Below are positions 44,595 to 53,240 of a stretch of 64,000 nt of DNA, in pieces (positions within the stretch are counted from its first letter, which is position 1; each line of letters begins with the position of its first letter). Source of the stretch: an uncultured bacterium (lineage in GTDB: Bacteria > Verrucomicrobiota > Lentisphaeria > Victivallales > UBA1829); contig URKJ01000026.1 of the NCBI GenBank assembly GCA_900548385.1, forward strand, positions 3,456-67,455, in the 5' to 3' direction. The notes beneath the pieces were generated by a model. It did no database searches and was not told the DNA's origin. It worked only from the letters and a program-made list of their open reading frames with translations. A program made the position numbers and the translations under genes.

Positions 44595-45803
44595 ATGGCA
44601 AAAGAAAAGTTTGTAAGAGAGAAGCCCCACGTCAACGTAGGAACAATCGGTCACGTTGACCACGGCAAAACCACCCTGACGGCTGCAATTACCCATGTGC
44701 AGAACCTCAAGGGTCTTGCGGATTACATTCCGTACGACCAGGTCGCGAAAGCCTCTGAATCTCAGGGCCGTCGTGACTCCACGAAGATTCTGACGATTGC
44801 GACCTCCCATGTTGAGTATCAGAGTGACAAGCGTCACTACGCTCATGTTGACTGCCCGGGACATGCGGACTATGTCAAGAACATGATCACCGGTGCCGCT
44901 CAGATGGACGGTGCGATCCTCGTGGTCAGTGCTGTTGACGGTCCGATGCCGCAGACCCGTGAGCACATCCTTCTCGCGAAACAGGTCGGTGTGCCGAAGA
45001 TTGTTGTCTTCCTGAACAAAGTTGACCTTGTTGATGATCCGGAACTCCTCGACCTCGTCGAAATGGAAATTCGCGAACTCCTCAGCAAATATGACTTCGA
45101 CGGTGACAACACCCCGATCGTGAAGGGTGCTGCTTATCCTGCTCTTCAGGCGACCGATCCGAACACCCCGGAATGCAAATGCATCCAGGATCTTATGGAT
45201 GCGATCGACAGCTGGGTTCCGGAGCCGCAGCGTGAAGTTGACAAACCGTTCCTGATGCCGATCGAAGACGTGTTCTCCATCGAAGGTCGCGGAACTGTGG
45301 TTACCGGCCGTGTCGAGCGCGGAGAAGTCAAAGTCGGTGATGTCGTTGAAATCGTCGGTATCAAACCGACTGACAAGACCACCATTACCGGTGTTGAAAT
45401 GTTCCACAAGGAGCTTGACAAAGGTCAGGCCGGCGATAACATCGGCTGCCTCCTCCGTGGTACCAGAAAAGATCAGGTTGAGCGTGGACAGGTCCTCGCG
45501 AAGCCGGGTTCCATCACCCCGCACACCACCTTTACTGCTGAAATCTACGTCCTCTCCAAAGAGGAAGGCGGACGCCACAGCCCGTTCTTCAGCAACTATC
45601 GTCCCCAGTTCTACTTCAGAACGACTGACGTTACCGGCGTGATCAAGCTGCCGGAAGGTGTGGAAATGGTGATGCCGGGCGACAAAGTTTCCATCGAAGT
45701 GGAACTGATTGCCCCGATCGCTATGGAAAAGACTCAGCGTTTCGCTATCCGCGAAGGCGGCCGTACGGTTGCTTCCGGACGCGTGACCGAAATTCTGAAG
45801 TAA
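44595..45803 (+). CDS. tuf: Elongation factor Tu with divergent switch I loop
   Basis: The 402-residue GTPase delivers aminoacyl-tRNA to the ribosome. P-loop GHVDHGKT (19-26), DCPGH (86-90) and NKVD (about 141-144) are canonical, as are domains 2 and 3. Switch I is not. Between YDQ and TSHVEY, where nearly all EF-Tu have an APEEKARGITIN-type sequence, this protein reads VAKASESQGRRDSTKILTIA (residues 50-69), about five residues longer and without ARG. The magnesium-binding Thr of the G2 motif is retained as ILTIAT. GGAGG precedes the ATG. It sits upstream of secE, and no second copy follows fusA. Confidence 0.97.
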   Translation: MAKEKFVREKPHVNVGTIGHVDHGKTTLTAAITHVQNLKGLADYIPYDQVAKASESQGRRDSTKILTIATSHVEYQSDKRHYAHVDCPGHADYVKNMITGAAQMDGAILVVSAVDGPMPQTREHILLAKQVGVPKIVVFLNKVDLVDDPELLDLVEMEIRELLSKYDFDGDNTPIVKGAAYPALQATDPNTPECKCIQDLMDAIDSWVPEPQREVDKPFLMPIEDVFSIEGRGTVVTGRVERGEVKVGDVVEIVGIKPTDKTTITGVEMFHKELDKGQAGDNIGCLLRGTRKDQVERGQVLAKPGSITPHTTFTAEIYVLSKEEGGRHSPFFSNYRPQFYFRTTDVTGVIKLPEGVEMVMPGDKVSIEVELIAPIAMEKTQRFAIREGGRTVASGRVTEILK

Positions 45804-45827
45804 TCGGATTTCAACACCCTATGATTT

Positions 45828-45856
45828 CAGAAGTGCGGCGGAATGCCGCACTTCTG
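45828..45856 (+). terminator. Hairpin between tuf and rpmG
   Basis: A perfect 12-bp stem (45828-45839 with 45845-45856) with loop GGAAT starts 25 bases after tuf. It lacks a T-tract, so it may attenuate or stabilise rather than end the tuf transcript before rpmG. Confidence 0.5.
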
Positions 45857-45878
45857 AGTCTGGATTACGGAGCTTAAA

Positions 45879-46028
45879 ATGCGTGAGATCATCACATTAG
45901 AATGCACCGAATGCAAGCGCAGAAACTATACAACGACCAAGGAGAAGAGAAATACTCCGGGCCGTCTTGAAAAGAAGAAGTATTGTAAGTTTGACCGCAA
46001 ACACACGGTTCATAAGGAAACCAAGTAA
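45879..46028 (+). CDS. rpmG: 50S ribosomal protein L33
   Basis: This 49-residue gene encodes bL33: MREIITLECTECKRRNYTTT at the start and KFDRKHTVHKETK at the end. Zinc-ribbon residues Cys9, Cys12 and Cys36 are present, but the usual fourth Cys is Asp39 (YCKFD). The protein may bind metal with a Cys3-Asp site or not at all. GGAG lies upstream of the ATG. Position between tuf and secE, with tRNA-Trp in between, is a common arrangement. Confidence 0.96.
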   Translation: MREIITLECTECKRRNYTTTKEKRNTPGRLEKKKYCKFDRKHTVHKETK

Positions 46029-46068
46029 TCACGCACGGATAAACGTGCGGAATTAACTCGAAAATTAC

Positions 46069-46144
46069 AGGGGTTTAGCTCAGTTGGTAGAGCAGCGGTC
46101 TCCAAAACCGCAGGTCGGGAGTTCGAGGCTCTCAGCCCCTGCCA
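46069..46144 (+). tRNA. tRNA-Trp (anticodon CCA)
   Basis: Acceptor AGGGGTT pairs with AGCCCCT, with discriminator G and an encoded CCA at 46142-46144. The anticodon stem GCGGT/ACCGC encloses CTCCAAA, giving CCA for UGG. T-arm GGGAGTTCGAGGCTCTC has one mismatch-tolerant pair. It lies between rpmG and secE, its usual place in many bacteria. Confidence 0.97.
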
Positions 46145-46187
46145 CTATATCAATTATCCAAGGCAAAGAAGAGAAGGGTACAGTACC

Positions 46188-46385
46188 ATGACAAAGCTGG
46201 TCGCAGGATTACGCTCTTTCATCAGAACAACGATTGATGAGATGGCAAAATGCACATGGCCTGACAAGCAGCAGGTTCTTGAGTCCACCTTGTTGGTGAT
46301 CATCGCCCTTGTTATCACTTCTGTCTTTGTTGCCGGTGTGGATCAGATCCTGTTCCATGCCGTACAGCTTGTTATAACATTCTGA
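46188..46385 (+). CDS. secE: Preprotein translocase subunit SecE
   Basis: The 65-residue protein has the amphipathic segment FIRTTIDEMAKCTWPDKQQV, with the conserved MAKCTWP region, followed by one membrane helix at about 36-58. This is the short single-span SecE of the SecYEG channel, standard outside enterobacteria. It is located between tRNA-Trp and nusG, the conserved neighbourhood. Confidence 0.96.
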   Translation: MTKLVAGLRSFIRTTIDEMAKCTWPDKQQVLESTLLVIIALVITSVFVAGVDQILFHAVQLVITF

Positions 46386-46408
46386 CATATATCCCAGGGA
46401 GTTTCATA

Positions 46409-46975
46409 ATGGACAGAAACGCTGGACAGTGGTTCGTATTACACGCTCTCTCCGGACATGAAAACAAAGTCAGAGAGAACATTGAGACGGCGCTTCGTCA
46501 GGAAGAGGCCGCTCTTCCTGTTTACGAAGTATTGATTCCTACGGAAAAGGTTTCTGAATTCAGGAAAGACAAGAAAACCACTACCACCCGTAAATTTTTC
46601 CCCGGTTATGTTCTTGCCCGGATGGATCTTTACAAACCCGATGGTTCGCTTGACGAACGGGTTTGGTATTTTATCCGTGGCATTCAGGGCGTGATCGGAT
46701 TCATTGGCGGCAGTGATCGTCCCCAGCCCTTATCTCAGCAGGAAATTGATTATATTCTGATGCAGACTGCTGAGCCTGAAGAGAAGGCGAAACCGAAAAT
46801 TCAGTATGAAATCGGTGAAACAGTACGAATCAAGGATGGTGCGTTTGAGAATTTCGAAGGCATTGTCCGTAAAATTGATGCGGAGCGCGGCAAGCTCGAA
46901 TTGGAAGTTTCCATTTTCGGCCGCTCGACTCCCGTGGAATTGGAATTCTGGCAGGTCGTTCGCGAACAATTATAA
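46409..46975 (+). CDS. nusG: Transcription termination/antitermination factor NusG
   Basis: The 188-residue protein has the NGN domain (WFVLHALSGHENKVRENIE near 8-26, KKTTTTRKFFPGYVLARMD near 54-72, GVIGFIGG) and a C-terminal KOW domain (GETVRIKDGAFENFEGIV near 135-152). It binds RNA polymerase and couples it to Rho or the ribosome. The gene lies 23 bases after secE and leads into the ribosomal operon. Confidence 0.97.
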   Translation: MDRNAGQWFVLHALSGHENKVRENIETALRQEEAALPVYEVLIPTEKVSEFRKDKKTTTTRKFFPGYVLARMDLYKPDGSLDERVWYFIRGIQGVIGFIGGSDRPQPLSQQEIDYILMQTAEPEEKAKPKIQYEIGETVRIKDGAFENFEGIVRKIDAERGKLELEVSIFGRSTPVELEFWQVVREQL

Positions 46976-47069
46976 TGTTCGGTACGAAGAGTCGTTCATA
47001 TAATAATGACGTCGTAGCGTGGGAGAAATCCTGACCTTTCTGACCACGTTTACGGAAACGGAGGAACAA

Positions 47070-47498
47070 ATGGCGAAAAAGGTGACAGCGGAAATCCGTT
47101 TGCAGATTCCCGCCGGCGCAGCTAATCCGGCACCCCCTGTGGGTCCCGCGCTTGGCCAGGCTGGTGTGAACATTATGGAATTCTGTAAGCAGTTCAATGC
47201 CGCAACACAGTCGCAGGCCGGAACGATCATTCCGGTTGTGATCACCGTCTACCAGGACCGCTCATTTACGTTTGTGACCAAATCTCCGCCGGCAGCTGTT
47301 CTGATCAAGAAGGTTGCCGGACTGGCCAGCGGATCTCACAATCCCGGACGCGAAAGCGCCGGCAAGATCACGCTCAGCCAGATCAAGCAGATTGTCCAGA
47401 CGAAAAAGAGCGACATCAACGCCCGCAGTGAAGAAGCCGCGATTAAAATCATCGCAGGCACTGCTCGCAGTATGGGAGTTGAGGTGATCGATGGCTAA
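47070..47498 (+). CDS. rplK: 50S ribosomal protein L11
   Basis: The start at 47070 follows CGGAGGAA; the frame extends upstream without a site. The 142-residue protein carries the uL11 features: IPAGAANPAPPVGPALGQAG near the N-terminus and GRESAGKITLSQIKQIVQTK in the rRNA-binding domain. It forms the GTPase-associated stalk base on 23S rRNA. Its last 8 bases overlap the rplA start. Confidence 0.97.
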   Translation: MAKKVTAEIRLQIPAGAANPAPPVGPALGQAGVNIMEFCKQFNAATQSQAGTIIPVVITVYQDRSFTFVTKSPPAAVLIKKVAGLASGSHNPGRESAGKITLSQIKQIVQTKKSDINARSEEAAIKIIAGTARSMGVEVIDG

Positions 47499-48198
47499 GA
47501 GAAGCAAACTCTACAAATCACAGGCAGCCAAGTACGACAAGCAGACAGTCTACTCCCTCATCGACGCGCTGAAGACATTGAAAGAGATGCCGGCGGTGAA
47601 GTTCGATCAGACGGTTGAACTGTCCTTCAAACTTGGTGTGGACCCGAAGCAGACGGATCAGACCGTCCGCGGTGCGGTTCCCCTGCCGAAAGGCACAGGC
47701 AAAAAGGTCGTTGTTACAGTCATCGTGGATGACGAGACGCTGAAACAGCAGGCGGTCGACGCCGGCGCGGATTTCGTCGGTTTCGACGACATCATTGCCA
47801 AGATCAAAGGCGGTTGGGTGGACTTTGATGTCCTCATTGCCACGCCGTCCGCGATGAGTCAGATCCGTCCGCTGGGTCGTCAGCTCGGTCCGAAAGGTCT
47901 GATGCCGAACCCGAAGACGGGAACCGTTACCGAGAAGGTCGGTCATGCCGTTGCGGAAGCGAAAGCCGGACGAGTTGAATTCCGCGCCGATAAAGGTGCG
48001 TGCGTTCAGGTCCCTGCCGGAAAACTTTCTTTTTCCGCGGAAGATCTCGCAGAAAACTGCACGGCTATTATCAAGGCCCTTATCAAGGCAAAACCGGCAT
48101 CCGCGAAAGGTGTGTACATTCAGAGCTGCACGCTTTCCGCTACGATGACTCCCGGAGTTAAAGTGGAAACCCGCGACATTGCGAAGGAGATGGCATAA
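47491..48198 (+). CDS. rplA: 50S ribosomal protein L1
   Basis: The 235-residue uL1 has the family motif GRQLGPKGLMPNPKTGTV near residues 129-146 and forms the mobile L1 stalk on 23S rRNA. In many bacteria L1 also represses its own operon. It overlaps rplK by 8 bases and rplJ by one base (TAATG), so translation is coupled. Confidence 0.97.
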   Translation: MAKRSKLYKSQAAKYDKQTVYSLIDALKTLKEMPAVKFDQTVELSFKLGVDPKQTDQTVRGAVPLPKGTGKKVVVTVIVDDETLKQQAVDAGADFVGFDDIIAKIKGGWVDFDVLIATPSAMSQIRPLGRQLGPKGLMPNPKTGTVTEKVGHAVAEAKAGRVEFRADKGACVQVPAGKLSFSAEDLAENCTAIIKALIKAKPASAKGVYIQSCTLSATMTPGVKVETRDIAKEMA

Positions 48199-48725
48199 TG
48201 AGACCGGAAAAAATCCAGCTCGCAGATGATATCGCCAAGCTGATCGTCGGGGCTCAGTATGTCTATTTCGTCTCCTACAAGGGGCTGAAGAACAAGGAAC
48301 TGAATCAGTTCCGCGACAAACTGTTTGAAGCCGGCGCTGTTTGCCACATCCTGAAGAACCGCATGGTTCGCAAGGTTGCGGAGCTGAATGGCCTGGAAGC
48401 TCTTGCGAATGCCAAGATTACCGGTGACACGGCTGTTGTCGTCGGGCAGGGCGATGCGAGTGCGGTGGCGAAAGTCATTGATGATTTCACAACCTCCACG
48501 AAAGGTGTGATTGCTCCGAAGTGCGGATACTTCGAGGGCGCGATGTTGACCGATTCCGAAGTCAAAGCGATTGCCGCTCTGCCTTCGAAGGATCAGCTGC
48601 GTGCGCAGCTGCTTGGATTGCTTGTTGCTGTACCGACCGGCTTGGTCAGAGTGCTTAACGCGAAAGTTTCAAGCATCGTCAATGTCATTAACGCGTATAA
48701 AAACAAGCTTGAAGAAGCAAACTGA
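48198..48725 (+). CDS. rplJ: 50S ribosomal protein L10
   Basis: The 175-residue uL10 anchors L7/L12 dimers to the ribosome. The N-terminal YVYFVSYKGLKNKELNQFRD and the central VICHILKNRM-like region (AVCHILKNRMVRK) are typical, and the C-terminal helix holds the L12-binding segment. Because it overlaps rplA by one base, there is no room for a separate L10 leader as in E. coli. Confidence 0.97.
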   Translation: MRPEKIQLADDIAKLIVGAQYVYFVSYKGLKNKELNQFRDKLFEAGAVCHILKNRMVRKVAELNGLEALANAKITGDTAVVVGQGDASAVAKVIDDFTTSTKGVIAPKCGYFEGAMLTDSEVKAIAALPSKDQLRAQLLGLLVAVPTGLVRVLNAKVSSIVNVINAYKNKLEEAN

Positions 48726-48763
48726 ACAAAAGTTCAATTACAATAAATACGGAGGACAATATA

Positions 48764-49174
48764 ATGTCTGAGCAGGCAAATGTAGAAGTTTCGCAGGAAA
48801 TGGAGCAGTTCATCTCCTACGTTGAGAAGCTCTCGGTTCTTGAGCTCTCCAAACTCGTTAAAGCGTTGGAAGATCGTCTTGGCGTCAGCGCTGCGGCTCC
48901 GGTCGCTGTTGCTGCGGCTCCGGCCGCTGCCGGTGCGGCTCCGGCCGCTGCTGCTGAAGAGCAGACTGAATTCAATGTTATTCTCGCCGATGCCGGTGCG
49001 AGCAAGATCAACGTCATCAAGGAAGTCCGTGCCATCACCGGTCTCGGTCTGAAAGATGCGAAGGATCTTGTTGAAGCCGCTCCGAAGGCGATCAAAGAAG
49101 GCGTTTCCAAAGAAGACGCTCAGAAGATCAAGGAGCAGCTTGAGGCTGCAGGAGCCAAGGTCGAGGTCAAGTAA
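48764..49174 (+). CDS. rplL: 50S ribosomal protein L7/L12
   Basis: The 136-residue bL12 has an N-terminal dimerisation domain, an Ala/Pro-rich hinge at about 42-66, and the C-terminal domain EFNVILADAGASKINVIKEV with GLGLKDAKDLVEAAPKAIKE, which recruits translational GTPases. It is slightly longer than usual (about 120-130) owing to an N-terminal extension. The start follows GGAGGAC. Confidence 0.97.
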   Translation: MSEQANVEVSQEMEQFISYVEKLSVLELSKLVKALEDRLGVSAAAPVAVAAAPAAAGAAPAAAAEEQTEFNVILADAGASKINVIKEVRAITGLGLKDAKDLVEAAPKAIKEGVSKEDAQKIKEQLEAAGAKVEVK

Positions 49175-49273
49175 TAGCCTCGCATCAGGTTTCTGTGAAT
49201 TATTAAGACTTGATGTTACGGTGGGGAAATCCCCGGGAGGAAGCCCCCGCCGTTTCTGTGTCTTGAATAATGA

Positions 49274-49301
49274 ACCTGCGATGCAGCATTGCATCGCAGG
49301 T
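49274..49301 (+). terminator. Attenuator-like hairpin between rplL and rpoB
   Basis: An 11-bp perfect stem (49274-49284 with 49291-49301) with a 6-base loop is followed by ATTTTG. An upstream GC-rich pairing (49218-49226 with 49245-49253) adds structure. The 214-base gap corresponds to the E. coli rplL-rpoB attenuator and RNase III site; a partial terminator role is inferred. Confidence 0.65.
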
Positions 49302-49388
49302 ATTTTGTCACATGAAAGATGATCCTGATCTTTCTGTGAACCGCTTACATAAGACAGCTCCTCTCGAATCAATAGCAAGGTGGAATCA

Positions 49389-52300
49389 ATGCCTGAACGT
49401 GTGAATTTCGGAAAATTGAAGGACGTGCTGGAAATACCGGATCTGATCGGTATTCAAATCGACTCCTATAAATCTTTCCTGCAGCTCGATGTCCCAGAAG
49501 ATCAACGCAAAAATCAGGGACTCCAGGAAGTTTTCAACGAAGTGTTCCCTATCGAAAGTTTCGATAAACAAATGGTCCTGGAGTTCGTCTCCTATTCTCT
49601 GGGCCTGCCGAAACAGGACATCGTTGACTGTATCAAAGACGGGAATACTTACAGTGCTTCTCTTCATGTTGATTTCAGATTTAAAAACAAAGATGCCATT
49701 GTAAACGAAAGCGTCTATATCGGTGAAATTCCGATGATGACGGAGCGCGGAACTTTTATTATCAATGGCGCGGAGCGCGTTATCATCAGCCAGCTGCACA
49801 GATCTCCGGGCATCTGCTTTGAAAAGACCCGTCATTCCAGCGGCAGAACGCTCTTCTCATACAGAATCATTCCCGACCGGGGCTCCTGGATGGAGGTCCA
49901 GTTCGATATCAATGACTTGATCTATATTTATCTTGACCGTAAACGCAGACGCCGCAAGTTCCTTATCACGACCTTCCTGCGCGCGATCGGCTACGATACG
50001 AACCGCGATATTATCGGTTCGGCTTATGAACTCAAGACCATGACGCCGGGTCAGCTCCTCAAACAGGATGACATCTCGGCTTACTATACCTTTGAACCCG
50101 TTCTTGATTCCAACGGTGTCACTGTTGTGCAGGAGTTTCTCCAGCTCAATGAATCCCATGTCAAATCCATGGTCGAAGCAAAGATCAAGAGTGTTGAGCT
50201 CGCTTATATCCCGGACGGCGATGCTTACCTCATCAACTGTCTCCAGCGCGATCCGGCACATACCCCGGATGATGCTCTGAAAGAAATTTACCGCAGAATG
50301 CGTCCCGGCGATCCGCCGAGTGTCACCAATGCGAAACAGCTTCTCAAGAGACTGTTTTTCGATATCAAGCGTTATGACCTCGGAGTGGTCGGCCGTTACA
50401 AACTCAACGAACGTCTCAAATCCGATCTGCCGCTTACCGAGCGTATTCTCGATAAGTCCGACCTCATGGGTGCGACAAAAGGTCTCATGAAGCTCCGCAG
50501 CAATACCGGTGGTCAGACGGACGATATTGACCATCTCGGCAGCCGCCGTGTAAGAACGGTCGGTGAACTGCTGCAGAATCACTGCCGTGTTGGTTTGCTC
50601 CGTACGGAACGGCTGATCCGTGAGCGCATGTCGCTGCTCAATTCCGATGATACCAATACGACACCGTCCAAACTGATCAACCAGAAAGCGTTTGCCGGAG
50701 TGATCCGTGATTTCTTTGCGCGCAATCAGCTTTCGCAGTTCATGGATCAGGTCAATCCGCTCTCCGAGTTGACCAACAAGAGACGTCTTTCCGCTCTCGG
50801 TCCCGGCGGTCTGAGCCGCGAACGCGCCGGATTTGAAGTCCGTGACGTTCACAACAGCCATTACGGAAGAATATGCCCGATCGAAACGCCGGAAGGTCCG
50901 AATATCGGTCTGATTTCCTCTCTTTCTCTTTATGCGAAGATTAACGAATTCGGATTCCTTGAAACTCCGTATCGGCGTGTGGAAAATTGCCATGTGACCG
51001 ATCAGATCGACTATCTTTCCGCGGACAAGGAAGAGCATTTCGTAATCGCACAGGCGAATGCACCGCTTGATGAAAACAATAATTTCATCAATCCGACAGT
51101 GATGTCCCGTTTGATGGGCGAGCCTGCAGAGCGTCCGCGTGAAGATGTTCAGTATATGGACGTTTCCCCGAAACAGCTCGTCAGTGCCGCCGCCGGTCTT
51201 GTTCCGTTCCTGGAACACGACGATGCGAACCGCGCTCTGATGGGATCGAACATGCAGCGCCAGGCGGTTCCGCTGATGGTGACGGAATCTCCGTATGTCG
51301 GAACCGGTCTCGAAAAGAAAGTCGCGTTTGATTCCCGCGCTGTGACCGCTTCCAGAACTGACGGTATCGTGGCGGAAGTTTCTGCCGCGGAAGTCGTTGT
51401 GACAACCGACGGAAAGACCCGGAAAGAGACTGCGGATCCCAATCCGGCAGTTTACAAGATGGTTAAATTCCTGCGCAGCAATGCCGGAACCTGTGTCAAT
51501 CAACGTCCGATTGTCCGCAGCGGTCAGGTTGTCAAAGTCGGCGATGCGATCGCTGACGGTTCCGCTACCGATCATGGAGAACTCGCTCTTGGCAAGAACG
51601 TTTTTGTGGCGTTTATGCCGTGGTGCGGATACAACTTTGAAGACGCAATCGTGCTCAGTGAACGTCTGGTAAAAGAAGACGTTTACACCAGTGTCCATGT
51701 GGATGAGTTTGAGATCACGAGCCGTGAGACCAAACTCGGTCCGGAAGAGATCACCCGCGATATTCCGAATGTCAGCGATGAAGTGCTGCGCAATCTCGGG
51801 CCCGACGGCGTTGTCCGTCTCGGTGCGGAAGTCAAGCCGGGCGATATTCTTGTTGGAAAAATCACTCCGAAATCCGAAACGGAACTTGCGCCGGAAGAGC
51901 GTCTGCTCCGTGCGATCTTCGGAGAAAAAGCCGCGGATGTCAAGGATTCCAGTCTTGTCGTTCCCAGTGGCAAGGGCGGTATCGTGATGGATGTCCGCAT
52001 TGAATATGCCAAGGATCCGTCCAGACAGTCCATGACGAAGTCCGAACGCCGGAAACAGATCAAGCACAGCAAAGATCAGTATAAAGAACAATATACCGTT
52101 CTCATTGATGAGATGACCGAGAAACTGGAAGCGGTGCTGAACGGCCAGAAGCTGCCGTGCCCGATCTATGACACGTCATCTTCCCGCGATGATGTGATTC
52201 TTGTTTCCGCGAACCGCAAGGTTACGACTGCGTCGATTGCAAAACTCGCGAACAAGTACGATTCCTATCGTATGGACGATTGCGAGATTAAGCACACGAT

Positions 52301-53240
52301 TGACGAGATCATCGGTTCCTACAAGTCCAGATTCGACAGTATTGAACGGATGAAATATGAGTCCATTGACGCTCTTGAAAACGGTGACAGCGACGATCTC
52401 GGCGCAATCAAGAAAGTGAAAGTCTATATTGCTTCCAAGCGCAAGGTTCAGGTCGGTGACAAGATGGCAGGCCGTCACGGTAACAAGGGTATTGTTTCCC
52501 GTATCGTTCCGGTGGAAGACATGCCGTTCCTGCCGGATGGTACTCCGGTCGATATCGTGTTGAACCCGCTCGGCGTGCCGTCCCGAATGAACGTGGGACA
52601 GGTGCTTGAAACGCATCTTGGCTGGGCTGCGAAAATGCTCGGATTCAAAACCGCGACACCGGTGTTCGACGGCGTGACCGAAGAGATCATCGTCAATATG
52701 ATGAAAGAAGCGAACGAGAAGATCACCGAGAAGACCGGTGAAGACTTCAAGTGGGGCTTCCGCGAAGTAAACGGAGAGCGCGTGTTCGACGGCAAGACGG
52801 ATCTGTTCGACGGGCGCACCGGAAACAAGTTTGACCAGCGTGTGATGGTTGGACAGATCTACATGCTGAAACTGGACCACCTCGTTGCAAACAAGATCCA
52901 TGCACGTTCCGTCGGGCCCTATTCGCTGGTTACCCAGCAGCCGTTGGGCGGTAAAGCCCAGCACGGCGGTCAGCGTTTCGGTGAAATGGAAGTGTGGGCG
53001 CTTGAAGCATACGGCGCCGCACATACCCTGCAGGAAATGCTTACGGTCAAGAGCGATGACGTGTCGGGAAGAGCCAAGATTTACGAATCCATTGTCAAGG
53101 GACAGAATGTTCTGGAGGCCGGCCGTCCGGAATCCTTCAACGTTCTGCTTAAGGAAATGCAGAGTCTCGGTTTGGATGTACGCACAGTGAAACATTCGGA
53201 TTTACCGAAGAATGAAATAGCCGGAGGGACTGAACAGTGA
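49389..53240 (+). CDS. rpoB: RNA polymerase subunit beta
   Basis: The start at ATG 49389 is preceded by AAGGTGG; GTG 49380 is an in-frame alternative inside that site. The 1283-residue subunit has the rifampicin-pocket segment QLSQFMDQVNPLSELTNKRR with Asn463 at the position of E. coli His526 and Val at Asn518. GPGGLSRERAGFEVRDVHNSHYGR and SLYAKINEFGFLETPYR follow, with KPQLGGKAQHGGQRFGEMEV-like sequence near the C-terminus (QPLGGKAQHGGQRFGEMEVW). It forms the catalytic core with beta-prime. It overlaps rpoC by 4 bases. Confidence 0.97.
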   Translation: MPERVNFGKLKDVLEIPDLIGIQIDSYKSFLQLDVPEDQRKNQGLQEVFNEVFPIESFDKQMVLEFVSYSLGLPKQDIVDCIKDGNTYSASLHVDFRFKNKDAIVNESVYIGEIPMMTERGTFIINGAERVIISQLHRSPGICFEKTRHSSGRTLFSYRIIPDRGSWMEVQFDINDLIYIYLDRKRRRRKFLITTFLRAIGYDTNRDIIGSAYELKTMTPGQLLKQDDISAYYTFEPVLDSNGVTVVQEFLQLNESHVKSMVEAKIKSVELAYIPDGDAYLINCLQRDPAHTPDDALKEIYRRMRPGDPPSVTNAKQLLKRLFFDIKRYDLGVVGRYKLNERLKSDLPLTERILDKSDLMGATKGLMKLRSNTGGQTDDIDHLGSRRVRTVGELLQNHCRVGLLRTERLIRERMSLLNSDDTNTTPSKLINQKAFAGVIRDFFARNQLSQFMDQVNPLSELTNKRRLSALGPGGLSRERAGFEVRDVHNSHYGRICPIETPEGPNIGLISSLSLYAKINEFGFLETPYRRVENCHVTDQIDYLSADKEEHFVIAQANAPLDENNNFINPTVMSRLMGEPAERPREDVQYMDVSPKQLVSAAAGLVPFLEHDDANRALMGSNMQRQAVPLMVTESPYVGTGLEKKVAFDSRAVTASRTDGIVAEVSAAEVVVTTDGKTRKETADPNPAVYKMVKFLRSNAGTCVNQRPIVRSGQVVKVGDAIADGSATDHGELALGKNVFVAFMPWCGYNFEDAIVLSERLVKEDVYTSVHVDEFEITSRETKLGPEEITRDIPNVSDEVLRNLGPDGVVRLGAEVKPGDILVGKITPKSETELAPEERLLRAIFGEKAADVKDSSLVVPSGKGGIVMDVRIEYAKDPSRQSMTKSERRKQIKHSKDQYKEQYTVLIDEMTEKLEAVLNGQKLPCPIYDTSSSRDDVILVSANRKVTTASIAKLANKYDSYRMDDCEIKHTIDEIIGSYKSRFDSIERMKYESIDALENGDSDDLGAIKKVKVYIASKRKVQVGDKMAGRHGNKGIVSRIVPVEDMPFLPDGTPVDIVLNPLGVPSRMNVGQVLETHLGWAAKMLGFKTATPVFDGVTEEIIVNMMKEANEKITEKTGEDFKWGFREVNGERVFDGKTDLFDGRTGNKFDQRVMVGQIYMLKLDHLVANKIHARSVGPYSLVTQQPLGGKAQHGGQRFGEMEVWALEAYGAAHTLQEMLTVKSDDVSGRAKIYESIVKGQNVLEAGRPESFNVLLKEMQSLGLDVRTVKHSDLPKNEIAGGTEQ

